Shown: positions 22,957 through 35,685, counted from the stretch's first letter. The stretch is 64,000 nucleotides of DNA from Artemisia argyi (GCA_030686995.1 CM060709.1:301335357-301399356), one strand, 5' to 3'. Notes: a model not told the origin generated them from the sequence alone. A program made the numbers and translations.

Positions 22957-23190
22957 TAGAACCGTGCTGAAAGCACCTTGCTGATAGAACCATACTGACA
23001 GAACCGTGCTCATAGCGCCTTACTGATAAAACTGCGCCAATAGCAACTTGCTGATAGCTCTTTGCTAAATAGGAACTGTGCTGATAACACCTAGCTGTTA
23101 ACACCGTGATAGAATTGTGCTGATAGCACCTTGCTGATAATTACCATTGTTATGCGGTTTACAACACTTTGCTGATAGCACCTTGCAGCC
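22957..23190. repeat. Degenerate GCTGATAGCACC repeats, LTR-like
   Basis: Motifs such as TGCTGATAGCACCTTGCTGA recur about ten times at irregular 15-25-bp steps. Similar GCTGCTGA words open the window at 1-70. Such repeats are seen near the start of some Copia LTRs, so this may be an LTR fragment running to about 23,300. Confidence 0.5.
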
Positions 23191-23835
23191 TTGCTGCATC
23201 TTCCTACTGATGTAGCTGAGGTTGTATACTGTATACAATTTTGAGTTACCAGCTCATTAGCAATGTTTTAGTTTGTTTTCCCATTCCATATTTTATATAT
23301 ATACTATAGTATATACATTCAGATAATGGAAATCACTTTATCAAATTTTCTTAATAGTTATTGTCTTATATCCTTATTTATTACATCTTTGGGTTTTATA
23401 AAAAGAAATAAGAAAAATGCCATCTGATTCAATTTTAATTTGTGGTTCTTTGGTTGGTAAATGGGATGTTTGGATCCGGTTCTAATTTTTTGTTCTATCT
23501 ATTGTGAATCATGTTGCCGAAATCGAGACGGGAATTTATAGATATTTATGTTGTATTTGAACTCCTGGAGTCTTCACCAAGTCAAAAACCTTTTATTAAA
23601 ATGGAAAAGAATACAAAGACCCATTGTTTGAAGTTTGAACTTTATAATGTTGTACAAGTTAATGTGATGAAATGTATAAATGAGTTAATTTCAGTAGCAA
23701 GATATAGTGAAATATTTGTTTGACAATACTATAATGTGTACACCATGTGTTGACCAGGTATGTATTTCATTGGCATATTTATTCTGAAAATTGACATGTT
23801 TCAGTGGTTCATGTAGCGAAGGCTTCAAGAATATA

Positions 23836-24081
23836 GGCTATGTTTGGCGCGGAGCTTTTTTGGAGCTTTTTGGGGTAATGAGCGGTGGGAATGAGCTTTT
23901 TTATTTTTTATGTTTGTTTGGCATGAGAGCTGTGAGCTTTGCTATTTTTTAGGAAAGCTCATTTTCCTAATGCTTCTTTATGAAGCTGTGAGCTTTTTTG
24001 GCTACTGCTCACAGCTCACAGCTAGTGCTCACTGCTACTGCTCAATGCTACTGCTCACAGCTACTTTTGCCAAACATAGCC
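23836..24081. mobile_element. MITE with GGCTATGTTTGGC termini
   Basis: GGCTATGTTTGGC at the left end is perfectly matched by GCCAAACATAGCC at the right, with ATA on both sides. The interior is built of AGCT and GCTCACAGCT repeats. Size and terminal motif fit a small non-autonomous DNA transposon; the ATA duplication does not settle the superfamily. Confidence 0.75.
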
Positions 24082-24810
24082 ATAGATAGATATACGGTAT
24101 ATAAATAGAGAAATTAAAATTACGAAAGAAACGGAAATGGTTTTCAAAAGAGTAGGAAAAAAAAAAAAAAAAAAAAAAAAAAGAGTGCTTGGCGTTAAAA
24201 CCATTACTCTTTTGTTGTAAACATCATTTTTGGAAGATATGTAGTATTCTTTTGTTTTTTAGATGTTATCTTAATGTTTTGTGGTTTTGTCAAAAATAAA
24301 ATTTTCGACAATTGATAAAATGCTTTAAATTCATCAATTTTTCATTTTGAGTTGGTTAGTGTTTCAAAGTATGTTTTAAAGGCGTTTGTAACAAAGTATT
24401 TCACTTTAAACATGTTTGTGTTGGTAAACTTTAAGATATGTATACATGTTGATATAAAAATGTCCCCGATGCGACGCACGTGTATTATGAATCTGTTAGT
24501 CAGATGGTTGGCAATGTTACCGTTTGAATGATGTTTTAAAGTTTTTCAACAATCAAGTTTTTAGTTTATTCGTGTGTTATGTAAATGATAAATTATGTGA
24601 TATAAAACTTCCCCGATGCAACGCACGGGTATTATGCTAGTTACTTTTTATTTATTTAATCATTAATTACCTTTATTTCATAAATCTTAAACAAGCAAAA
24701 AAAACAAATAATGCATTAAACTATTTGTGTTCGGCACTTTGCACGGATATTAGACCATTGTAAACTCTTTTAATGCATGCATAGCATGAAATATTGTGAA
24801 ATGTGAATGT

Positions 24811-24920
24811 AACAAACTTTAAGTTGGTTCGATTAGAAAATAGAATCAATACATCGAAAAAGATAACGGGGTTCTTCCTAACAAACTTTAAGTTGGTTCG
24901 ATTAGAAAATAGAATCAATA
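24811..24920. repeat. 41-bp flank duplication at the LINE 5' junction
   Basis: The 41 bases at 24,811-24,851 recur exactly at 24,880-24,920. The first copy belongs to the host flank (it aligns with copy Y near 38,330). The second lies inside the LINE insertion, separated from the target duplication by about 14 bases of filler. Confidence 0.85.
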
Positions 24921-25590
24921 TAAGTCTGATTGGATGTATATATAAAGTTGTTACTAAGGTTCTTGCTAAAAGATTGGTTTCGGTCATCGGAGACCTTGTT
25001 TCCGATACTCAATCTGCTTTTATTATTGGGAGACAAATATTAGATGGTCCTTTTATTCTTGATGAAATTTTGCATTGGTGTAAAAGGAAGAAATCCAAAG
25101 CTATGTTCTTCAAAGTCGACTTTGCTAAAGCGTATGATTCGGTTCGATGGGATTATTTACTAGATGTTCTAGAGGCATTTGGGTTTGGTCACATTTGGTG
25201 TAACTGGATTCGGGGTACTCTCTGCTCCGCTAAAGCATCTATCTTGGTTAACGGTAGTCCTTCCAAAGAATTTTCTTGTTATCGAGGGCTTAAGCAAGGT
25301 GACCCCTTAGCTCCGTATCTTTTTATCTTAGTCATGGAATCTCTTCATTTGTCCTTAAGCCGGGCGGTTGATGTGGGTTTATTTAAAGGTATTCAATTGC
25401 CGGGATCGATCTCCATTTCTCACCTTTTTTACGCGGATGCCGCTATGTTTATAGGAGAGTGGTCTGATCGAAATTTAAAAGGTATCACAAATGTTTTGAA
25501 GTGTTTTTTTCTAGCTTCAAATCAACATTCGCAAATGTCAATTATTGGGTGTGGGAGTACCACGTTATATGGTCGAACAGGCAGCATTTT
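24920..25590 (+). pseudogene. LINE reverse transcriptase, first part
   Basis: The frame enters the RT domain at [19 protein letters not shown] and keeps the expected motifs [19 protein letters not shown] and [16 protein letters not shown]. The catalytic box, normally YADD, reads FYADAAMF here: the second catalytic aspartate is alanine. After about 25,500 the correct frame shifts to one reading [15 protein letters not shown], which is then cut by the LTR insertion. Dead by truncation, frameshift and active-site loss. Confidence 0.85.
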
Positions 25591-26976
25591 TGATGCGTAG
25601 GGATTGCACCAGGCTTTACCTCTCGAGGGATCTCGAGAAGCTTACAACCCCCACCAGGCAGTGTACCTGATCGATGTAGTATAATATAATGACAAGTACC
25701 GGGGGATTGATCGTTCAGCTAGGAATAGTGTCGCTAGGATTAGAAAACCTAAAGACTAGGTCTAGAGATGAGGGATGATTCTTTTTGTATTTTTTATATT
25801 TTATAAAAGCAATTAAAAATCTCGGTTTTTGAAGGAGTGGGCGGAATTAGTTGCTACTCAACTAACCCAATCACTAAGATGCAATAAAAATAAAATACTA
25901 AAAATGAAAATAAACTAAATTAACTAGTGGTGTGAGCAATATATGGGAGAATTGTGTTTACTCAGATTTCACTACTCCCTAGATATCTTTTATAGGTTAA
26001 TTACTTGTTACAGTTGCGTGGATGACGGATTGTATTCCGTAATACCATTCATGGGGTGGCGTACTTACTTCCCCAATCCTATAAGCGCCTACTTCACTCC
26101 TATGTCGAGCCGGCTAAGAAGCTCCTAACATGGGATCACTAAAATTTGCTCATGCATTAAATACAACCAATAAAACCTAGTACACATCGGTTCATGTTTC
26201 TTAAGACGTTCAAGCACGTTACACAATGGAGATCTGCCAGTTTTCTTAAGCCTAACAATGAAATCATTCATCCATTACAACTATAAACAAGTAATCAACA
26301 TATAATTACCATCTAGGTTTCATTACATCTAAGCAAACACATGAAAGATCTAGCCTAGCATGTTGAAATCAAGACAAGCATAAGATATATTCAAACAACA
26401 CATAGACATATTGATTGAATTGAAAGAGGACTTATCTCAATTGAACATGAAAGGTTTCAAGGGGTGAAAACCCTTGAAAATATCTTATTAGGTTCGACCC
26501 TAGTATTCTCCACACAAGTTCCTCCCTTTATGAATGAAAAATAGAAAAGTATATATATATTTTGTGAGGTGACGGGGTCAAGAACAAATGTCTGACGCCG
26601 TCATCTCGCCGCCAAATAAATTCTCGAACTGCCTAGATCTTGGTTTGACACCGTCACGTGTACTCCTTATGCAGGTCGTCACAATATTAACTCTTGACGC
26701 CCTTCTCTTGACGCCTTCAGGTTTTCACTGGGTCGTCACGGATTTTACTCCTGACGCCGTCACAATTTTCCTCTTGACGCCGTCAGGTACTGTTCTCAGC
26801 ATGGAAAATTAAGTCTTTGCCGTTTTCTTCACTTTTATGCTCCAAAAACGTCCAAAATGCTTCTTTTTTCAGAATTCAGTCCCAAAGTACCTAAAATCAC
26901 AAAAGGAACGATTTAGGGCAATATTTGATCAAATAAATTTAATTCCGAGCTTAAATGACTCCCTAAAAACGGTTCA
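25591..26976 (-). mobile_element. Solo LTR inserted in the LINE
   Basis: The insertion reads TG...CA on both strands and is bounded by TTTT on each side. Removing it together with one TTTT rejoins the LINE frame as MVEQAAFFASSI, so the borders are exact. Orientation is inferred from the CATCA-type end shared with the 31.6-33.7 kb LTR. The inside has several GACGCCGTCA-like words and no coding domain. Length 1,386 bp. Confidence 0.75.
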
Positions 26977-28400
26977 TTTTTCGCCTCGTCAATTTTCCAT
27001 TGGATGCTCCACTTTGAATAATCAATTTCGCTATTTAGGAGTAATGGTGGGAGAATGTTCTTCTCGGCTCAAGGCTTGGGACGACACTATCATTAAACTT
27101 AGATCTCGTCTTTCTAAGTGGAAGGTGAAAACTCTCTCGATTGGTGGTCGTCTTACTCTTTCGAAGTCTGTTCTTGGGGCATCGCCGATTTACTCTATGT
27201 CAATTTTTAAAGTCCCTCGTGGAGTCTTAAAGGTTATGGAGGCTATTCGTAGCCGGTTTTTTAATGGAGCAGATCAATCGAGAAAAAAATTACTTGGGTT
27301 GCTTGGGACAAGGTTTTAGCGTCCAAGAAAAATGATGGATTGGGAGTCTCGAGTTTTTTTGCGCTTAATCGTACTCTACTTCTCAAATGGGTTTGGCGGT
27401 TCGTGTCTCAAGACGGTTCTCTTTGGTGTCAGGTAATTCTCGCTTTATATGGCTCTTCGGTTCGATCCCATCCGACCCATTTTTCTTCTAACTGGTGCTC
27501 CATAATTCGTGAACTAAACAAGCTAAAAGAGAAAGGTTTTGATTTTTGGTCTCACTGTAACAAACGTATTGGAAATGGAACTGAAACGCGGTTCTGGTCC
27601 GATTGTTGGATTGGAGATATGCCTCTTCGTGATTTATTTCCTCGTTTGTTTGCCTTGGAGCTGGATAAAGAAGCATCGGTGGCTATTAAATTAAGTTTTC
27701 CTGTGGATAGTTCTTTCCGTAGAAGTGTTCGGGGTGGTCTCGAACTACAGCAGATGGAGACTTTGAACACCATGCTGGAACCAATATGTTTATCGAATAC
27801 TTGCGACAGATGGTTCTGTGATTTGACAAGTGATGGAGATTTTCGGGTAAAGGAGGTTCGTAATTTCATTGATGACTTATTTCTGCCTGCTCAAGACGTT
27901 CCAACTAGATGGGTTAAATCTATTCCTATCAAGGTTAATATCTTTATCTTGTGAGCCCGTCAGGATTGCTTACCAACTAGGGTCAATTTGGTGCGTAGAG
28001 GAGTTAATATGGAGTCATCTATTTTTCCAATTTGCTCATCTTGCGAGGAAGATATTAATCATATTCTTTTTTGTTGTGATTTGACTCAGTTTGTTTTACA
28101 TCGCATTTGTCGATGGTGGGACTTAAGCTCTAATGGTTGGTCTTCATTCCAGGAATGGCAATCTTGGCTCCTTTCGATCAGGTTCTCCTCCAAGCTTAAT
28201 CGTTACTGGAGGGAGTCTTCTACGTTGCATGGTGGTCCATTTGAAGATTTAGAAATCGTTCCATTTTTTAGGCATCTCATCCTAGACGGTCAGAGGTCTT
28301 TGATGACATAGTTTTTTGTGCTTTCAATTGGTGTAATAGTCGTAGTAGTAGGGTGCTTTCTTGGGTGGATTGGTTAAAAACCCCCATTTAATTTTTTTGT
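26977..28400 (+). pseudogene. LINE reverse transcriptase, C-terminal part
   Basis: The continuation of the LINE frame: CSTLNNQFRYLGVMVG, KWKVKTLSIGGRLTLSKSVL and LGVSSFFALNRTLLLKWVWR are typical of plant L1 RT C-termini. After a stop near 27,952 come the zinc-binding residues in FPICSSCEEDINHILFCC. Two or more frameshifts and stops break the frame (about 27,310, 27,952 and 28,230). Confidence 0.85.
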
Positions 28401-28452
28401 AATGCTTTATCTAGCATCTTGCTAGCTTAATAATATCTGCCGTTCAAAAAAA

Positions 28453-28947
28453 ATACATCGAAAAAGATACGGTATTTCAGAAATGATTCAGAAAATTATC
28501 AGTGATAACGTTTCAATATAATCTCAAGTTATACGGGCCAAAACTAAAACATGTAACAGTTATTCAAACGCGCAAAATTCACGTATTTTATTAATAAAAA
28601 CGTATAACGATTATATTTAATTACTCAAGTAATGGGACATTAAACTCAATTACACCCGCACAATAATGACACTTTCATATGCACTAAACTATTACTAGTG
28701 AACTATCACATAACTATTGTAAAATAATACCATAACCATTGATAATCAGTTTAATTGTCGTCACAATAGTGTATTACAAAAAAAAAGTGTATTGCGCACA
28801 CACAAACGGATGTTTTATATCACACCGCTAGATACACTAATAAGTAATAATCAAATAAATACGCAAACATAAATTGACGCAACCAGATCTGTCACAAAAA
28901 TATACACTGTTGTCACTATTCATGGATTATTGACCTTTTTCCATCTT
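28453..28947. other. Right-hand block of copy X
   Basis: Aligns with 38,360-38,860 and carries no gene. A short phrase (ACGCAACCAGATCTGTCAC) occurs at about 28,878 and again about 28,982, so the edge of the duplicated block itself contains a direct repeat of about 100 bp. Confidence 0.6.
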
Positions 28948-29141
28948 TTATTTCTTTTTTAATTCCCTCCGGACACAAATTGACGCAACCAGATCTGTCA
29001 CAAAACTAAGTGCGTGAATATTGGATATGGGTTTCTCCTCTTCCCATTCTCTTCTTTTGAGAAACTTGAAAAGGATGCGCTGACCTTGCTGAAGTGAATC
29101 CGAAAGTTCTTCGTGACTCAAGACATTGGGGCACGTGCAGC

Positions 29142-29348
29142 CAAAGACGGACCCACAATTTTTCAGAGGGTGTTGCACAATTTTTTTTAATGATTATAAG
29201 TACTAAAGTTGCCCGATGAAGAATTTATCAGAAAAATTGAGGGTTGCACGTACAAAAAAAATTACACAATTATCAAAAATTTACACTTCGTGACTTAAAA
29301 TGGGGTGTGGCCTGTGCCACACCCGGCTCCCATGTGGGTCCATCTCTG
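29142..29348. mobile_element. hAT-type MITE, TSD CGTGCAGC
   Basis: CAAAGACGGACCCACA at the left end pairs with the inverted right end CAGAGATGGACCCACA, and CGTGCAGC occurs on both sides (29,134-29,141 and 29,349-29,356). The 207-bp element interrupts what was a short open stretch: the flanks on either side of the duplication read on as coding-like sequence on the plus strand. Confidence 0.85.
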
Positions 29349-29468
29349 CGTGCAGCTATTCATATCTTTAGTAGGATTAGCTTTGCTATAGCTAGAGGAG
29401 TGAGGGCTCAGCTTGTACCACGACTCTCCACTAATTTCTTGTAAATCCTATAAGTTTCTAATAAAGTG

Positions 29469-29470
<2 letters not shown>

Positions 29471-29531
<61 letters not shown>
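29471..29531. repeat. (AAT)n microsatellite
   Basis: About twenty uninterrupted AAT units. Confidence 0.98.
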
Positions 29532-31620
29532 TGATTTAATGTAACTTAAAGCATTGTAATATAGTAACAAAAGTCGCTATGAAAAAAAAATTCAAACATC
29601 TTAAATTTTAATAAATTTGGAAGCATTAAAAGGTAAGATAACATAAATGTCTAGACTTTTAAAAAGTTTAAAATTGTAAAAAGGTTGTCATTTCATCAGA
29701 GTACCTTTTTTAGCATTTTTTTAAGAAAGCTAACTCTTTACAATTTACTAGTTGAGTACCCTGCGCGTTGCAGCGAGTACCCATGTAATTAAACTTTTTG
29801 ACGAACAAATATTTTTGGATTTTACGCTATGACACTAACTTATAAAATATGTGAGCAACCAATCTAAGCTAAAATAAACCTTCCATCTTTGAAATATTAT
29901 AACCAAAGCACACAAATTTAATGAACCATGAATGTTTTGTTCTTCCATCAACATAGAAGGAGCATGTTAGAGCATAATTTCAAGTCCAAAATAAATAGTT
30001 GTTTTATTATGTGTATGAATAATAGTTGCAAGTTGAACCAAAATATGCTACGTATAATAAAACAACATGAAAACAATGCAACACTTCAAAACTCTAAACT
30101 TATTTCTCTTTGTCGGTGTCGTTCCTTGAGGAAATAACCTGATTATTTTTAACTATATAAACTCGATTCTTTCTTCTTCGCTTCGTACTCATCTTTGAAA
30201 AATCATCGTGCATGGTTGTTTTCTGCACAAAAGAAAATTATTGTAAAGAAGCGTTAATGACATATTGCTAAAAACATTACCAAATAGTCGAGTTACGTAC
30301 CTTGTCATGCAAACTGTTCAAGATTATTAGTTCATAACAACTGTATAGCTCTTGATAGTAAATGCATAAATGTTACCTCAAGAGTTGGATGTATTTCACA
30401 CTTAACATCAACAATTACTGAATGAATTTTAGAGGTGAGAGATAGAGACAAAAGATGACAACAAGTTTGTTGCATCAAGGGTTGGATATGTTAATATGTC
30501 TCATGCTCACTTGAATATAATGCTCACTGGATCAATTTATGGGACGGGAGAAAGAGATACACTTGAAATCAGGTGTTTGTGTATTTCACCCTCAAGTTCA
30601 ACGATCACTGGTTCACAATTTGAATTGTATTGACGTTGACAGTCAATCTTTTCTTATCAGAGTTGTTGATATGATATGTTTGTGTACTTAAAGACTTGAG
30701 TGCATCGAGTTTATATAGTGGCTAGGTTAATGAGGGGTTGAATATTTTAGTAGTAAGCATTGTGGGGCAAATTTCTTGGCCACCTAAAAGCTTTTTTTTT
30801 TTTGAAAGGTGAGTTTCTTTGAAAACTTCGTGTCGCCATTCGAAAATCAAATTAATTAGCATGTTATTAATGTTAGTCATTAATCTTCACACGTTTTTAG
30901 ATTACGGATTTTTTGTGATGCCCAAATGTTTTTATTGAAGCTTATTAAAGCATCAAGCGTTTTTTTTTTATGTATTTTTATTGTTTTTGTATAGTAACAT
31001 GTAACATGAAAATAATTTTTTGACATTGATTTTCATACGTTTTTTAATTGCTAGGAAGATATATGTTACATTGCACATCAGAATTTGAAAACTACATTGA
31101 TGTATTTATTTAATAGCAAAATTAATACAATTATTACATTATAAGTAAGTGTTGAATCTGAATTTTAAAATTTCTATTAATAGCAAGTCTTAAATGCATT
31201 ATAAAGTATTATAGATGTTATAGTTTGTGGGTTTTTGATTTTTTATGTGGGTCCATGAGTCTTTTTAGCTGGTCCTTTAATATTTTTTATGTAATTTATG
31301 TGGAGTATTGTAGCCAATTGGCTACAAAAATTTAGTCAAGCTATCTTTTTTTTAATCTTATTTTTTGTCCATGTTTTTACACTTTTTGACCAATGAAATT
31401 TTCATCACTTTCCCTAATCCAATATTCAAGACAACTCTTTCACCTATATAGCTCATCCATCGAAGCAACAACCTCTCCATGAAAGAGAATAAAAGAAAAT
31501 GAAAACTAAAAAGAAAAGGAAAAGCAAGAAAGGTACACAAAATATGGAAGGATCTTGTAAACAAGGTCAAATGCAAGTAGAAAACAAAACCTAGTGTTAT
31601 TCTCCAGCACCAATGCCAAA
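29532..31620. other. Helitron-like remnant and AT-rich DNA
   Basis: On the minus strand, TACTCGCTGCAACGCGCAGG followed by GTACTCAA and CTAG (29,748-29,751) resembles a Helitron 3' end, so a minus-strand element may extend rightwards from there. Its 5' end was not found. The rest, up to 31,620, has no recognisable gene; 31,200-31,620 is probably interior of the LTR element to its right. Confidence 0.35.
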
Positions 31621-31624
31621 AACT

Positions 31625-33659
31625 TGATGATGAAGTTTTCAATCTCTTGGCAGCGTACGTAGCCATTGTAGAGTAGTATATGCAAATACTTGGAGGAAGT
31701 TCATTCTCTAGGGAAATGCGAGATAGTTTCGAGATGTAAAAGCAAGTGACCTAAGGGGAAGGAGATTCTTTTTTATATTTTGTTTATTTATTTGAAAGTA
31801 AAAAAGACAATGGATGAATATGTTAACCCAGACAAAACGCTTCCTAATAATGAATGATTCAAACAAGAAATTGACTAAAGGTTGCAAAATGGATCGGGTG
31901 GTTGTCACTTCCCCTCGCTCTTTAAACAATTAAGCTAAGGCAACTACCTAATTGTGCAAATACATGGAATAATCTTTGTTGTGGTATCTTCAATTAATTC
32001 GATCGAAAGACACCACCTATATGTAAAGATAAAGGCAATGGTCGGGTTGGCTTATCCTAACCTAACCTAGTTATGCAATCAACACGATTCCTAATTTAAG
32101 TAAATTAGATCGCATGCGTTCAAGAGCAGGTAACATAATGCAGGAACTAATCTAGACATACAATTGCTAACACGGGTGTCACAACTAGCTTAGGTTTTCT
32201 AAATGGTCAATAGTCAAACCTAGTTTAAAGCAAATATGAAGTAGTTGGATATGTCTATTTAATTAAATTTATAAGAATTATACCGATTTAATTCGCTAGA
32301 TATGGATTAGATCGATCAAGGTGACAATGAATTAAAAAGTATAAGCTAGTTATTTGCACAATCATTAATCAGTAAGTGAGATCATCATGCATGATAAGGT
32401 TTGCTATAATCCAAGTAAACACATAAAAACTCATCAAACCATGATAAACAATTAATTAAGAGATAAAGTTAAAAGATAAATCATGATATGACAATCAATG
32501 TAGTATTTAAACAAGAAATTAAAACCGTGATCAAAAGGCGTATGGAATGACTAGACATCATTATTCGACCAAAACTGAGTTTTCGAATCCTAGAGCCACT
32601 AAAAATTATGAAAATACGTTTTAAATTTGGATTAGATCGAGGTGATAATGAATTAAACAGTAAACACATAAAATCGAGTTTTTGAATCCTAGAGCCACTA
32701 AAAACTAAAAACGTATTTGCACAATCATTAATCTATAAGTAAGATCATCATACATGATAAGGTTTGCCATGATCCAAGTAAACACATAAAAACTCAGCAA
32801 ATCATGATAAACAATTAATCAAGAGACAAAGATAAAAGATAAATCGCGATCTGAGAATCAAGGTAATGATTAAACAAGAAAACCATGATCAAAAGGTGTT
32901 ATGGAATTGGACATCAATATTCGACCTAAATTGAGTTTTGAGATCCTAGAGTCGGCCGCCAAAAGGGTTAGCTACGAAAAATTACGAAAATACGTTTTTA
33001 GGGTTTTTATATATAGAAAATTGACTTGCGACGCTATCACCAAAACATGGAGACACCGTCTGGACCCCCATCATGTCAAGAAACGGTTCCTGCATATCAT
33101 TGAAACTATCATCTTCTAATTTTCGTGGCCTTTTGAATCACCTCAATCCTAGCTCGTATGAGAGAGTTTTGATCAAAACAGTGCAGCTATGTCGGTGAAC
33201 GCTTCTAAGTACATATCAACCCAAGATGGTGTCTGTGGTGACTCAGACGACATCATACTCATGCGTTACGGTGTTCTGGTTTTTCTAGACGGTGTTAGGC
33301 TCATACGTCATCAGGTGAGACGGTTTCTGAAAGATTTGTAATGGCGTCTGGTCTTGTGTGCCAAATATCAAACTCACTGGAATGGTTGTCGCTCATTGCC
33401 AGACGACGTCATATGGTTGTTTTGTTATATATGGCCATCTGGTACAATGCTAGACGACATATGGCTTCACCAAAAGTGATATTTCTTCGTTTTCTGCTAT
33501 CTTAATCCAATTTCAAGCATAAGTGCACATTTTAGTCCAAAATCATCAACTACTTGCATTTATGAAGATCTGGGCAAGTAAACAAGGGAAAATAAGCTAA
33601 AAATCATATAAAATTAATGACAAAAAATCCCAAAATTTAGTGCTTCTAACGCCTCATCA
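31625..33659 (-). mobile_element. LTR of a Ty3-type element, minus strand, with truncated interior
   Basis: On the minus strand the block starts TGATGAGGCGTTAGAAGCAC at 33,659 and ends CATCATCA at 31,625, followed by TTTTTGGCATTGGTGCTGG, a degenerate form of the TTTTTGGCGCCGTTGCCGG motif that often follows such LTRs in plants. No matching second LTR or target duplication was found. The LTR contains an internal tandem duplication of about 370 bp (32,330-32,700 against 32,700-33,000). Confidence 0.5.
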
Positions 33660-35486
33660 AATCCAATCCTTTTTGTGATGATGGATGATACGAATAAATG
33701 ATTGTACACAAACAAAGGAATTTAGAGAACATGATCACATGTCGTTGTTAAATCATCCCCAATCCGATTAAAGCTTAATTTGAGTTTTTTTAGTCCTTTT
33801 ATCGAAAAATCGCACATAAGTACAAAAGAAGGTTTATAATGGCTTTAAGGCAACTATGAAGAAAATATAACTTTGTGAAAGTATCACAAATCTAGTTGGT
33901 GTTTAAAATTTAGGGTTTTTGTATCTCATTAAAAGAGTCACTCACAATGTACATTTCTAGCTTATTATTTAATCAAAGATTACAAGTTATTATTAAAAGG
34001 CGAAGCAAAAGAGTAGTAAATAAAGTAGTAGTGTTTCTGTTGACATCAACACACAAACACATTCAGAAAAAGAAATTTGATAAACAATTCTCAACGAGTG
34101 AAAATTATGAGATGGTATTTTTGTGACTCGATAATTAGATCATAATTGCGTTAAATTAATTACTTTAGCCTTCATCCATCCAATGAGGTGTTCTTAGGCG
34201 ATCAAGAATTTAGATATATATTTTTTCTAATTTTAAATTGATGATGTCAGCTAGGGTTTAAGTTATTTACTTTTACATGGTGTTAATTTTAGGTGGTGTT
34301 TGTTAGAATGTTTAATTTGTCTATCTTTCACTGTATATTTGCTCTTGTGGTTTGTTACATGTGTTTAGAGTGAAGTTGTCTCTAGCTTCTCGTACATTTT
34401 AAAAAAATGTCTCTAGAGTAATGTTGTATTTAGCTTCTCGTACATACTATAAATAATTATCATTTAGCTTATTCGTAATGAATTATTTTACTACATCATG
34501 GTGCACTAGCAACTAAAAGTTTGGATTTGTAAAATCATGTCAAAATATTTATAAACATATTTATCAAAAGACAACTCTAGCATTTAACCTAAAAATAACA
34601 ACTTTTTTAATTACGCCAAAGTGTGGTGATGCCGAAAATCGCTCGTTTTAGAAATTAATAGATATATCCATGATCGGAAAGATCAATGTTTTAAAATATT
34701 TAATTTGATAAAGCTTAAATTTATTAAGTCATGGTTCAATGCTGACGAAATTAGAGTTGGTAAACAATCCCATTGAGTATTAGGGTTCAATATATACCAT
34801 TTAACTTAGTAATAACAACTTATTATGCCGGCATGCACTGCTCACCGATAGAGGATCACATTATGTATTTGTTGGATTTTTCTATCAACATTATGGTTCG
34901 GTCTCAGTTTTAGTAATAACAACTTAATTCAAGATTTCATGTTGCTCTTTTGACGCAGAGTAACAGATCACCATATGTTAGAGTTTGGTAACTAGTTTTA
35001 GATATTTAATTAGATACGTGCATCAAAACAATACAAAATTTTGTCAAGTAAGTACCCTAACAAAGCTCAAAACCCACCTAAAACCAAAAGTCAATGCATA
35101 AAACACTAGAATCAATCAAGCTGTATGTTAAAGGGTCTTATGTATACTGAAGTTATCATTCTTTGTGAACATCATATTTCTTATAATGAAAACACAACAA
35201 GAAATCATTACCGATCAAGTATTACCCATGATATAAGATACTAAAATTTAAGATATGTACAAATAATTAGGAACTCCGATTTTATCGACACATTGGTTGT
35301 CGCTAAAAAGCAATAACTTTCCATCTAATCATAACTTTGATTGAAAATCAAAGATATATTACACTCGCAACCGTTTCGTAAACCTTAACACAATATAATA
35401 TTCGTGTTCAATATTATCTATTTTGGGAGCATGTGCTGATTACATTGTCATTATTTCAGTTCACATTTTTCATCATATATCTTTTG

Positions 35487-35526
<40 letters not shown>

Positions 35527-35685
35527 TGGCTGGGTACCTGCGCATTTAGGCGGTGAGTAGTATAATAAAATTTTCCGGCGAGCAAACATTTTACGTTATA
35601 TGTTTTTTGTGAGAATAAGTTTCTTGATGATGTTGCTAAAATATATCTCGATGATGTTGCTGAAATATGTGAGCATTTACACACG
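33660..35685. other. AT-rich intergenic DNA; no gene seen
   Basis: Two kb of low-complexity AT-rich sequence ending in a 32-base poly(A) run (35,492-35,523). No splice-supported frame or RNA gene was recognised. Confidence 0.5.

Larger units (their letters stand above)
10728..24640 (+). mobile_element. Helitron-type insertion of about 13.9 kb, possibly two in tandem
   Basis: The copy-Y sequence runs without a break across the point where copy X is interrupted between about 10,720 and 24,641. The right border has a Helitron 3' signature: a short GC-rich stem (CCCGATGCAACGCACGGG), then TATTATG, then CTAG at 24,637-24,640 followed by T. The left border is less sure; TCCTATTTATATGGGG at 10,728 is the best TC-start. 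A second Helitron-like end (GCCG-CAAC-CGGC stem, then CTAG at 19,881-19,884) is followed by TCTC, so the insertion may be two head-to-tail Helitrons (10,728-19,884 and 19,886-24,640). Only a helicase N-terminal scrap is present, so it is non-autonomous. A hAT element sits inside. Confidence 0.6.
24866..28452 (+). mobile_element. 5'-truncated L1-type LINE, 17-bp TSD
   Basis: The 17 bases ATACATCGAAAAAGATA occur at 24,849-24,865 and 28,453-28,469, directly after a terminal A-rich run (TTCAAAAAAA). The body encodes the C-terminal two thirds of a plant L1 reverse transcriptase and a zinc-binding region, but no endonuclease. It is split by a solo LTR at 25,591-26,976, leaving about 2.2 kb of LINE. 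The paralogous site near 38,360 lacks it. Confidence 0.9.

Noticed and set aside
24460..24520. CCCGATGCGACGCACGTG stem as another Helitron 3' terminus
   Set aside because: No CTRRT at the right distance, and it lies within 170 bp of the better-formed end at 24,640. It is probably a decayed or internal copy of the same terminus.
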